Positions 23,645 through 30,160 of a stretch of 31,021 bases of DNA are shown here, one piece after another (the stretch's first letter is position 1; every line of letters starts with the position of its first letter). The translations under genes were made by a program, and so were the position numbers. Source of the DNA: SIG603 sp964370775 (GTDB lineage Bacteria > Bacillota > Clostridia > Oscillospirales > Acutalibacteraceae). The stretch is from the NCBI GenBank assembly GCA_964370775.1, contig CAYJKT010000031.1, positions 1-31,021 on the forward strand. The letters are read 5' to 3'. The notes beneath the pieces were generated by a model. The model saw only the letters and a program-made list of their open reading frames with translations, had not been told where the DNA came from and made no database searches.

Positions 23645-24013
23645 ATGAAATTTTTACAATGTGAAGTATGCGGAAATATGGTAGGTCAAATCAAGGCTAG
23701 TGGTGTTCCACTAACATGTTGTGGTAAATCAATGAAAACTCTAGTATGTGGTGAAATCGACGCTGCTCAAGAGAAACATGTTCCAGTTGTTAAAGTAGAT
23801 GGTAATAAAGTTCTTGTTGATGTTGGAAGTGTAGCTCACCCAATGGCTGACGAACACAGTATAGAATGGATTGCTTTAGAAACAAAACTAGGCAACCAAA
23901 GAAAAGAGCTAAAAGGCGAACCAAAAGCATGTTTTTCTCTATGTGAGGACGATGAAGTAGTTGCAGCGTATGCATATTGCAACCTACACGGACTATGGAA
24001 GGGCACAGTTTAA
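23645..24013 (+). CDS. dfx: Desulfoferrodoxin / 2Fe superoxide reductase
   Basis: 122 residues. The N-terminal desulforedoxin-like domain (1-36) has all four iron ligands: Cys6 and Cys9 (CEVC) with Cys25 and Cys26 (TCCGK). The C-terminal neelaredoxin-type domain has the active-site iron ligands His45 (in EKHVP, with the conserved Glu-Lys pair), His65 and His71 (HPMADEH), Cys112 and His115 (CNLHGLW). Superoxide reductase turns superoxide into hydrogen peroxide without producing oxygen, which suits an anaerobe. It is monocistronic, with its own promoter and a strong terminator. No rubredoxin or rubrerythrin is next to it, so the electron donor must be encoded elsewhere. Confidence 0.96.
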   Translation: MKFLQCEVCGNMVGQIKASGVPLTCCGKSMKTLVCGEIDAAQEKHVPVVKVDGNKVLVDVGSVAHPMADEHSIEWIALETKLGNQRKELKGEPKACFSLCEDDEVVAAYAYCNLHGLWKGTV

Positions 24014-24041
24014 TCTGTAGCTGAATATACTTATAAAATTT

Positions 24042-24070
24042 GGAGATGTGTTTACATCTCCTTTTTTGTT
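24042..24070 (+). terminator. Rho-independent terminator after superoxide reductase
   Basis: GGAGATGT (24042-24049) / ACATCTCC (24054-24061), 4-nt loop, then TTTTTTG. A clean intrinsic terminator on the plus strand. Confidence 0.9.
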
Positions 24071-24091
24071 TTTAATAATATATATTTTTTT

Positions 24092-24133
24092 GTAACAAAA
24101 AAGGACTGCCGACATACTTGAATGCGACAGCCC
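24092..24133 (-). terminator. Rho-independent terminator after xylA
   Basis: On the minus strand GGGCTGTCG (24125-24133) pairs with CGGCAGTCC (24103-24111) through G-U wobbles, followed by TTTTTTGTTAC. It faces the plus-strand terminator of the superoxide reductase gene 20-30 nt away. Confidence 0.8.
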
Positions 24134-24159
24134 AATATTTTATTAAATTATAGCTTAGA

Positions 24160-25479
24160 TTAACCAAACATGATAGTATTCAAGATACTCTCTAGGTTTT
24201 CTTCTCTACCGCTTCCTGGTAGCTCAGGTTTGCCTAGGTTAATTGCATATTCAGATAGCTCTTCAAGAGTTGTTTCGCCAGCAACGATTTTGGCACCAAT
24301 GCCTGTTTTGTAGCTTGCATATCTATCTTCAACAAATTTTTCAATTCTTCCGTCTTCAATAAGTTCAGCAGCCTTGATTAGACCTAGAGCAAATGAATCC
24401 ATGCCTAAAATATAACCATAGAACATGTCCTCTAATGTGTAGCTTGCACGTCTGTTTTTAGAGTCAAAGTTAAGTCCTCCGTTAGTTAGACCACCACATT
24501 TTAGAAGTTCATACATGCACATTGTTGTTTCATATACATTTGATGGGAATTGGTCAGTGTCCCAACCTAGTAGTAAATCACCTTGGTTAGCGTCAACAGA
24601 ACCTAACATGCCGTTCATTGCAGAAAATCTTAGGTCGTGTCTGAAAGTATGTCCTGCTAGAGTAGCATGGTTAGCTTCGATATTCATTTTAATGTCTTTA
24701 TCTAAGCCGAATTGTCTAACAAAACCGATAGCTGTTGCAGCATCGAAGTCGTATTGATGTTTCATAGGCTCTTTTGGCTTAGGCTCTATGAAAAAGTCGC
24801 CTGTAAAGCCGATTTTTCTTCCATAGTCAACACTCATTCTCATAAGTCTTGCAATATTTTCAAGCTCAAATTTCATGTCTGTGTTCATCAAAGTCTCGTA
24901 ACCTTCACGTCCACCCCAGAAAACATAGCCTTTACCACCTAGTTTTACAACTAAGTCAAGCACTTTTTTAACTTGAGCAGCAGCAGCAGCGAAAACGTCA
25001 GCTGAGTTAGAAGAACCAGCGCCATTAACAAAACGTGGGTTAGAGAACATATTAGCTGTACCCCACAAAAGTTTAATACCTGTTTCGTCCATTTTTACTT
25101 TTATGTAATCAGTGATTTCGTCTAGTCTTGCATTAGTCTCTGCAATTGTGTCTCCCTCTGGTATAATATCAACATCATGGAAGCAGAAATATTCGATGCC
25201 TAGTTTAGACATAAATTCAAAACCAGCGTCTACTTTAGCTTTTGCGTGTTCCATTGTGCCTTTTGCTGCACCAAAAGATTTATCAGCAGTACCGCTACCA
25301 AACATATCCAGTCCTTCGGCGCACAAGTTATGCCACCAAGCCATAGCAAATGGTAGATGTTCTTTCATTGTTTTACCCATTATAACTCTGTTTTCGTCAT
25401 AATATTTGAATGAAAGTGGATTTTGAGATTTTGAACCCTCAAATTTGATTTTATCGATACTTGGGAAATATTTATTCAT
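24160..25479 (-). CDS. xylA: Xylose isomerase (class II)
   Basis: 439 residues, the normal length for class II enzymes, beginning YFPSIDKIKFEGSKSQNPLSFKYYD. Catalytic His101 and Asp104 fall in CFHDVD. Metal ligands appear in FFIEPKPKEP and in MNIEANHATLAGHTFRHDLR, with DANQGD and WDTDQFP later. It converts D-xylose to D-xylulose (and glucose to fructose) in the cytosol. AGAGAGG lies 7 nt before the ATG. It stands alone: no xylulokinase, transporter or xylose repressor is adjacent, so the rest of the pathway is elsewhere. Promoter dyads suggest it is regulated. Confidence 0.97.
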   Translation of the reverse strand: MNKYFPSIDKIKFEGSKSQNPLSFKYYDENRVIMGKTMKEHLPFAMAWWHNLCAEGLDMFGSGTADKSFGAAKGTMEHAKAKVDAGFEFMSKLGIEYFCFHDVDIIPEGDTIAETNARLDEITDYIKVKMDETGIKLLWGTANMFSNPRFVNGAGSSNSADVFAAAAAQVKKVLDLVVKLGGKGYVFWGGREGYETLMNTDMKFELENIARLMRMSVDYGRKIGFTGDFFIEPKPKEPMKHQYDFDAATAIGFVRQFGLDKDIKMNIEANHATLAGHTFRHDLRFSAMNGMLGSVDANQGDLLLGWDTDQFPSNVYETTMCMYELLKCGGLTNGGLNFDSKNRRASYTLEDMFYGYILGMDSFALGLIKAAELIEDGRIEKFVEDRYASYKTGIGAKIVAGETTLEELSEYAINLGKPELPGSGREENLESILNTIMFG

Positions 25480-25535
25480 GTGTCTACCTCTCTCTCTGTT
25501 GTAACAATTTATCTGTTTTAATGTAATTCTTATTA

Positions 25536-25564
25536 ATTATATTTCAATTAATCGATTAAGTCAA
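25536..25564 (-). promoter_or_regulatory. xylA promoter
   Basis: On the minus strand TTGACT (25559-25564), 17-nt spacer, TATAAT (25536-25541). The spacer contains a 12-bp perfect palindrome (25548-25559). Confidence 0.8.
25548..25559. promoter_or_regulatory. Palindrome in the xylA promoter spacer (candidate operator)
   Basis: TTAATCGATTAA, a perfect 12-bp palindrome with a central CG, placed between -35 and -10 so that a bound protein would block RNA polymerase. The central CpG recalls LacI-family operators, but the match to the catabolite-control cre consensus is incomplete. Function is inferred. Confidence 0.4.
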
Positions 25565-25572
25565 CATATATT

Positions 25573-25588
25573 TTGTATAAATATACAA
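25573..25588. promoter_or_regulatory. Second dyad just upstream of the xylA -35
   Basis: TTGTAT-AAAT-ATACAA, a perfect 6-bp dyad ending 9 nt upstream of the -35 box. It could be an activator or repressor site, or chance in AT-rich DNA. Confidence 0.3.
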
Positions 25589-25644
25589 CACTTTATTGTA
25601 CATATCCACTAATTATAGCTATTGGATACATCAACTATATTATC

Positions 25645-25684
25645 TTTAAAAAATAGCGAAGAAAACACACGCTCTCTTCGCTAT
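25645..25684 (-). terminator. Terminator after the metallophosphoesterase gene
   Basis: 10-bp perfect stem ATAGCGAAGA (25653-25662) / TCTTCGCTAT (25675-25684) with a 12-nt loop, followed on the minus strand by TTTTTTAAAG. It closes the minus-strand run that contains spoIVFB, the radical SAM gene and their neighbours. Confidence 0.85.
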
Positions 25685-25693
25685 GAAATATTC

Positions 25694-26488
25694 TTATTCT
25701 ATTGTGCCAAAATCGATTACTGCAACTTCTGGGACATTAAAAAATCTAAGCTTTAATCCTGTGTTTCCTATCCCACTACTAACGTAAGAATTTATTTTTA
25801 AAGAGTAGTCACGTTTTGGGTAAAATCCTTTTACAAATTTCTTTCCACCGTGAGGTAATGCAAATCTAGTTAAAATTGGCAGTTTCACCTGCCCACCGTG
25901 TGAATGCCCAGAAAACGCAGTTCCGTTTATATCGTGTCTAAACAATTCAACAAAATCAGGCTGATGCATAAGCACTATATTATAGTGATTATTTTTTAAT
26001 GTAAAAACATTAGCATCTTTTTTACCAAACAACAAATCGTCAATTCCTAAAATGTTAACATTTAGTTCCTCATTATATACAGCTTGATTTACAAGAACGG
26101 TAAAACCACTGTCTCTAAATAGGTCTTTTATTAGATTACTGCTTCCATGTAATATGTCATGATTTCCTCTTACTGCGTACTTAGTTCCGTTAATTTTAGA
26201 TAATTCATCTTTAAAAAAGTCGTAATTCAATCTATGTTTATCCCTGTCGTAATTATCGAAAAAGTCACCTGTAAACAACACTATATCTGGGTTCGCTGAA
26301 TTTATAAGCTTTCTTATTCTTGTTATGTTGTTAGGGTTATAAAGTCTGCCAAAGTGAGTGTCTGTGAATTGAACCACCCTAAGTTTTGGCCCTTCTCCAA
26401 TTTTTTTATGCGTGATTTTTAACCTATTCGGCTCAATCAGCCACACATATTCTAGCAAGGCAATCGCAATAAGAATTAATACAAACAT
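25694..26488 (-). CDS. Membrane-anchored metallophosphoesterase (YkuE-like)
   Basis: 264 residues. One N-terminal membrane segment (about 1-18, MFVLILIAIALLEYVWLI) is followed by a calcineurin-like domain with all metal motifs: FTDTHFG (D43, H45), FTGDFFDN, GNHD, the later His in MHQPD, and GHSHGGQ. This is the YkuE/YaeI-type group of membrane-associated phosphodiesterases or UDP-sugar-lipid hydrolases; the substrate is unknown. The sequence TAG-GAG at the end of the DUF2344 gene supplies the ribosome-binding site (TAGGAG), and the gap is only 7 nt, so the two genes are translated together. Last gene before the terminator. Confidence 0.88.
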   Translation of the reverse strand: MFVLILIAIALLEYVWLIEPNRLKITHKKIGEGPKLRVVQFTDTHFGRLYNPNNITRIRKLINSANPDIVLFTGDFFDNYDRDKHRLNYDFFKDELSKINGTKYAVRGNHDILHGSSNLIKDLFRDSGFTVLVNQAVYNEELNVNILGIDDLLFGKKDANVFTLKNNHYNIVLMHQPDFVELFRHDINGTAFSGHSHGGQVKLPILTRFALPHGGKKFVKGFYPKRDYSLKINSYVSSGIGNTGLKLRFFNVPEVAVIDFGTIE

Positions 26489-26495
26489 AAATCTC

Positions 26496-27143
26496 CTACT
26501 TAAATTCTTCCATTTTGGTATTAAAGCAATTCAATCTTGATGTCTGAGGATATAGTTTTTCTCCATAGTTTTTCTCTAATAAATCAAAAAATAACCTCGG
26601 ATTTATACTACCTGAATTACTGCTTGGTAATGTCATGTTAAATACTAACTCATCTCCGTGAACTTCGTGTGTCATTTTATCGAAAAATGGTTTAATATCC
26701 GTATTTTTCATGCCTTTTTTTGTTCTTTTTTCTACAATAATCTCAGGCAAGTTTTGCAATTCAGTCGCTACTTCTGCCAGTCCATCTTTGTTCTCGATAT
26801 GTACATTGTATTCAGCATAAGCAACTTCTTTAGGCTTCATAACCACTTCTGTTATCTCATACACTTTAACGTCAATAGGTAATCCTGCATTAAGTTTTTC
26901 GATAATCTCATCATAACTAAAATCGTCATCTAAAAGCTTAACGTCCATACACTCTTTTTCGCCTGTATAACCTAAAGAAATAGGCATGTTAATTGTCAAG
27001 AAGATGTGTGGATTAAAGCCCTCTGTATACCAAAAAGGCAGTTTTACTCTGTGAATTGCTCGCTCCATACAACGGCATAAATCTAAATGAGAAATATACT
27101 TAGCAGTTCCAGTTTTTTTAAACCATATTCTTATGTTTTTCAA
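26496..27143 (-). CDS. Radical SAM-linked DUF2344 protein (TIGR03936 type)
   Basis: 215 residues starting LKNIRIWFKKTGTAKYISHLDLCRCMERAIHRVKLPFWYTEGFNPH and continuing ISLGYTGEKECMDVKL. This matches the DUF2344 / TIGR03936 family, almost always encoded beside or fused to a TIGR03960 radical SAM protein, as here. The start is TTG 27143: AAGGAGGA (27151-27158) is 7 nt upstream, and conserved sequence begins right after it. The gene overlaps the end of the radical SAM gene by 26 nt. The family function is unknown; in many Firmicutes the pair precedes rng-rplU-rpmA, but here a metallophosphoesterase follows instead. Confidence 0.88.
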   Translation of the reverse strand: MKNIRIWFKKTGTAKYISHLDLCRCMERAIHRVKLPFWYTEGFNPHIFLTINMPISLGYTGEKECMDVKLLDDDFSYDEIIEKLNAGLPIDVKVYEITEVVMKPKEVAYAEYNVHIENKDGLAEVATELQNLPEIIVEKRTKKGMKNTDIKPFFDKMTHEVHGDELVFNMTLPSSNSGSINPRLFFDLLEKNYGEKLYPQTSRLNCFNTKMEEFK

Positions 27144-28974
27144 AGCAAATTCCTCCTTTAAATACTGTCGCTCCACAATTTGAGCACTTTTGTGCGCAGT
27201 TTGGAGAAGTAACATGCTCCAAAGCTTTTTTATATTCGCTTAATAAATATTCTTTTTTCACGCCATAATCTAAGTGATCCCACGGAAAAACTTCTTCGAA
27301 TGGTCTGTGTCTGTTAGCATAAAAAGCCATGTCTATGCCTAAATCTTCAAATATTTTTATCCACGCATTATAGTCAAAACAGTCGTGCCAACCGTCAAAT
27401 CTAAAACCTCTTTTATAAGCTTCATATAGCACTGGTGCTAACTTTCTGTCTCCTCTTGCAAAAACTGCTTCTAAAAAGCTAGTTTTTCCATCGTGGTAAT
27501 TAACGCTCAATTTGTTGCTTGTTGCACCACTTTTTAACAGCTTGTGTTTCTCCATTAAAGTGTCAAGCGTATCTTGTCCAAACCATTGGAACGGTGTAAA
27601 CGGTTTAGGTACAAAGTTTGCAGCACTTGCAGTAACGCTAACAGGTTTTGCTTTATTTCTGTTTGGATTGTTATAGAATTCGTCCACAACTTTCAAACCT
27701 AACTGAGGTATAGCACTTACGTCCTCAGCAGTTTCTGTCGGCAGACCTATCATAAAGTATAGCTTAACTCTAGTCCAACCGTTAGAGAACGCAACGTTAA
27801 CTGTCTCTATAAGTTGTTCTTCCTTAACATTTTTGTTGATAACATCTCTCATTCTTTGAGAACCAGCCTCTGGTGCAAAAGTAAGGCTGCTTTTTCTAAC
27901 AGATTTAACTTTATCAATAAGTTCTTGATTAAAATTGTCAACCCTTAAAGACGGCAATGATACACTAACTTTGTCTTCTTCTGTCCATAAATGCAGAGTG
28001 TCAAACAATCCGTTAAGCTCTGTGTAATCGTTTGTTGCTAGTGAGCTTAAAGAAATTTCGTTATAGCCTGTGTTTTGACATAGCATTTTGCACTGCTTGT
28101 CTAGTGTTTCAATCTTTTTTTGTCTAAATGGTCTATACAAAAAGCCTGCTTGACAAAATCTGCAACCTCGAATGCAACCTCTTAGCACTTCAACCACTGC
28201 CCTATCATGCACAATATCTGTAAAAGGCACAACAAAGCTATCTGGGAAAAACATGTTGTCTATGTCAGAGCATGAAGCTTTTAGCACAGTTTTTGGTGCA
28301 TCACCTAAAGCTTGTACTTCATTAATTGTTCCGTCTTCTTTATAGCTAATTTCGTAAAGAGACGGAACATATATACCGTTTATTTGAGAAGCTTTCTTTA
28401 GAAAAACTTCTTTACTGTCTCCATTTTTAACACATTCGTTATATAAATCTATAACTTCAAGCGTAGATTCTTCCCCATCTCCTAATGCAAACAGGTCAAA
28501 AAAATCAACCAGTGGCTCTGGGTTACATGCGCATGGTCCACCACCAATAACGATGTTTTTCAGAGTTTGTCTATCTTTTGCAAGCACAGGTACGCCGCCT
28601 AAATCCAACATATTTAATATATTAGTAAAGCTGAGTTCATACTGCAAGGTAAATCCTATCATGTCAAACTCATTTAGTGCTTTACCACTCTCTAAGCCAT
28701 ATAAAGGAATATTATTTTCTCTCATTTTGTCTTCCATGTCGATCCACGGTGCGAAAACCCTGTCACAGCTGTAATTATCTTTGCTGTTAATTAAGCTATA
28801 CAAAATCTTCATACCTAAATGAGACATACCTACTTCGTAAGTATCAGGAAAACAGAACGCATATTTAACGTCCATTTTATCGTAATCTTTTACAACGCTG
28901 TTAAGTTCTCCACCAACGTATCTGCTTGGTTTTTGAACATCTAACAGTATTTTTTCTACTTCTTTGCTAAACAT
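27118..28974 (-). CDS. B12-binding-domain radical SAM protein, TIGR03960 family
   Basis: 618 residues. The N-terminal region (about 1-170) resembles a cobalamin-binding-like fold: FCFPDTYEVGMSHLGMKILY, GLESGKALNEFDMIGFTLQYELSFTNIL, and IGGGPCACNPEPLVDFFD. The radical SAM core starts near 255 with VVEVLRGCIRGCRFCQAGFLYRP (CxxxCxxC). It continues with ISLSSLATNDY, SLRVDNFN, TFAPEAGSQRMRDVINK and KLYFMIGLPTE. The C-terminus has two further Cys pairs (CAQKCSNC), possibly a second metal site. AAAGG lies 8 nt before the ATG. Reaction unknown; conserved next to the DUF2344 gene and, in Clostridia, often next to spoIVF genes. Confidence 0.9.
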   Translation of the reverse strand: MFSKEVEKILLDVQKPSRYVGGELNSVVKDYDKMDVKYAFCFPDTYEVGMSHLGMKILYSLINSKDNYSCDRVFAPWIDMEDKMRENNIPLYGLESGKALNEFDMIGFTLQYELSFTNILNMLDLGGVPVLAKDRQTLKNIVIGGGPCACNPEPLVDFFDLFALGDGEESTLEVIDLYNECVKNGDSKEVFLKKASQINGIYVPSLYEISYKEDGTINEVQALGDAPKTVLKASCSDIDNMFFPDSFVVPFTDIVHDRAVVEVLRGCIRGCRFCQAGFLYRPFRQKKIETLDKQCKMLCQNTGYNEISLSSLATNDYTELNGLFDTLHLWTEEDKVSVSLPSLRVDNFNQELIDKVKSVRKSSLTFAPEAGSQRMRDVINKNVKEEQLIETVNVAFSNGWTRVKLYFMIGLPTETAEDVSAIPQLGLKVVDEFYNNPNRNKAKPVSVTASAANFVPKPFTPFQWFGQDTLDTLMEKHKLLKSGATSNKLSVNYHDGKTSFLEAVFARGDRKLAPVLYEAYKRGFRFDGWHDCFDYNAWIKIFEDLGIDMAFYANRHRPFEEVFPWDHLDYGVKKEYLLSEYKKALEHVTSPNCAQKCSNCGATVFKGGICFEKHKNMV

Positions 28975-29006
28975 AAATCTTGCCTTTCAAGTTAATATTG
29001 TTATTA

Positions 29007-29567
29007 TTATACTATTTCTTCATCATTATTGCAAGTCAAGCTTACAAACAGTAAATACATGCAAACAAAAAGCAAGGTGAAATTATATTTTGTATAAATC
29101 AACACCAAAAAACCTATTATAGCAAAAACAAAAATTAATAAATACGATAAAATAATTCTAATTCTATTTGAGATACCAATATACCCTAACGCTCTGTAAC
29201 CGTCTAAAGTTTTAATAGGCAATAGCTGAAACACTGCAATAGCTAAGTTTATAGATGCAAAGTTTTTATCTAACCACCAAAAGCTTATAAACAAAGCTAT
29301 GTTGATTAAAGGACCAGCAAGTGTTACCAATAGTTTTTTCGTGTTAGCTAGCGTATAGTCAGCCGTAACTATATTCATTTCACAAAGTTTTAAGTCAATT
29401 TGTTTTACCTTGCCACCAACAAGAAGCAGCACTGCGATATGTGCTGCTTCGTGTAAGAAAATAGAAATCATAGTTATTAGTGCATAGTAATTATCTTGCA
29501 ATAAAAACATTAACGCTATACAGGCAGCAAAGTAAAAACTTATGTTAACAAAACCTACTTTTACCAT
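29007..29567 (-). CDS. spoIVFB: SpoIVFB-type site-2 protease (M50 metalloprotease)
   Basis: 186-residue polytopic membrane protein. The zinc-protease motif HEAAH (H39, E40, H43) lies in an N-terminal membrane segment, ISIFLHEAAHIAVLLLVGG. It is followed by LVTLAGPLINIALF, and by LLPIKTLDGYRAL, whose Asp122 would be the third zinc ligand. This fits a SpoIVFB-like intramembrane protease, which in Bacillus releases sigma-K from pro-sigma-K in the outer forespore membrane. It is shorter than Bacillus SpoIVFB (about 288 residues from memory) and lacks the CBS domain. The first 7 nt overlap the end of the preceding gene. Whether the target here is pro-sigma-K is inferred. Confidence 0.82.
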   Translation of the reverse strand: MVKVGFVNISFYFAACIALMFLLQDNYYALITMISIFLHEAAHIAVLLLVGGKVKQIDLKLCEMNIVTADYTLANTKKLLVTLAGPLINIALFISFWWLDKNFASINLAIAVFQLLPIKTLDGYRALGYIGISNRIRIILSYLLIFVFAIIGFLVLIYTKYNFTLLFVCMYLLFVSLTCNNDEEIV

Positions 29568-29869
29568 ATCTTATCTTCTGGCACTATAACTACTTCACCG
29601 TCTCTTATCATCATTGTTTGCTCAATAACTTCGTTATACTCTGCTATTAAGTCATTGTAAAGCTTTGGTAAAAGTTCTCTAATAGCAATTACAGTGCATA
29701 TAAAAACTAAACATATTATCACTTGGACTATAACCACAGGAATTTTAGCTCTATCTACAATTTGATTATCTATGTCATTATCAGCTTCGAATTCCTCGTA
29801 TTCTTCATCTTCTTCATACACACTCTCTACACGCGCATTAATTCTGTTAATATCCTCAGTTCGTTGCAT
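29561..29869 (-). CDS. Small single-pass membrane protein, possible SpoIVFA-like partner
   Basis: 102 residues. A very acidic N-terminus (about 12-40, with VYEEDEEYEEFEADND) is followed by one membrane segment (about 44-64, IPVVIVQVIICLVFICTVIAI) and about 38 residues outside ending GEVVIVPEDKIW. I do not recognise it by residue motif. Its place directly before spoIVFB, and its topology, recall SpoIVFA, the inhibitor and anchor of SpoIVFB, but the M23-like peptidase domain of SpoIVFA is missing. The start ATG 29869 shares its A with the stop codon of the spoIVA fragment (TAATG) and has no ribosome-binding site of its own, so it should be translated only when ribosomes finish spoIVA or its remnant. 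Confidence 0.6.
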   Translation of the reverse strand: MQRTEDINRINARVESVYEEDEEYEEFEADNDIDNQIVDRAKIPVVIVQVIICLVFICTVIAIRELLPKLYNDLIAEYNEVIEQTMMIRDGEVVIVPEDKIW

Positions 29870-30150
29870 TATAGTATGATACAAATGAGGCCACTACAAC
29901 CTTCATTTATAACCCTTTCTATAGTTTCTCTTACCTTGTCTCTAGCATCATCAGGCATTCTTAACAGTTTGCCATGCATTCCATCATTCACAAGTTCATG
30001 TAGAGATTTTCCGAACATATTGGACTTCCATATATTATCAGGGCTATCTTCAAATTCATTGATTAAGTAGGAAATTAAGTCTTCTGACTGCTCCTCTGAC
30101 CCTACAATAGGAGTAAGTTCTGTGCATATATTCGTCTTCATCATATGTGT
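29869..30150 (-). pseudogene. spoIVA: 3' fragment of spoIVA (C-terminal ~92 codons), cut off by a recombinase-bearing element
   Basis: The translation runs HMMKTNICTELTPIVGSEEQ, then SEDLISYLINEFEDSPDNIW, then FGKSLHELVNDGMHGKLLRMP, and ends INEGCSGLICIIL. This is the C-terminal end of SpoIVA, the ATPase that forms the spore coat basement layer; the family end GGLICIIL / GGLIAIIL is unmistakable. SpoIVA has about 490 residues, so roughly the first 400 codons are missing. The homology starts exactly where the preceding serine recombinase ends, and the two frames overlap by about 10-22 nt. The open frame extends upstream to a TTG at 30162, but those extra codons belong to the recombinase region. 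The fragment ends TAATG, coupled to the next gene. It is either a dead remnant or, more interestingly, the 3' exon-like part of a gene rebuilt by excision. Confidence 0.88.
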
Positions 30151-30160
30151 GATATGGAAC
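30139..30160. other. Candidate attachment-site junction (attL/attR) inside spoIVA
   Basis: The recombinase stop codon (30141-30143) and the first spoIVA-matching codons (about 30145-30150) coincide here. An imperfect dyad CATAT-N5-ATATG spans 30142-30156, centred on 30149. Large serine recombinases cross over at a 2-bp core inside a short dyad, and their genes usually end or begin beside the site. The exact core cannot be fixed without the other junction. Confidence 0.45.
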
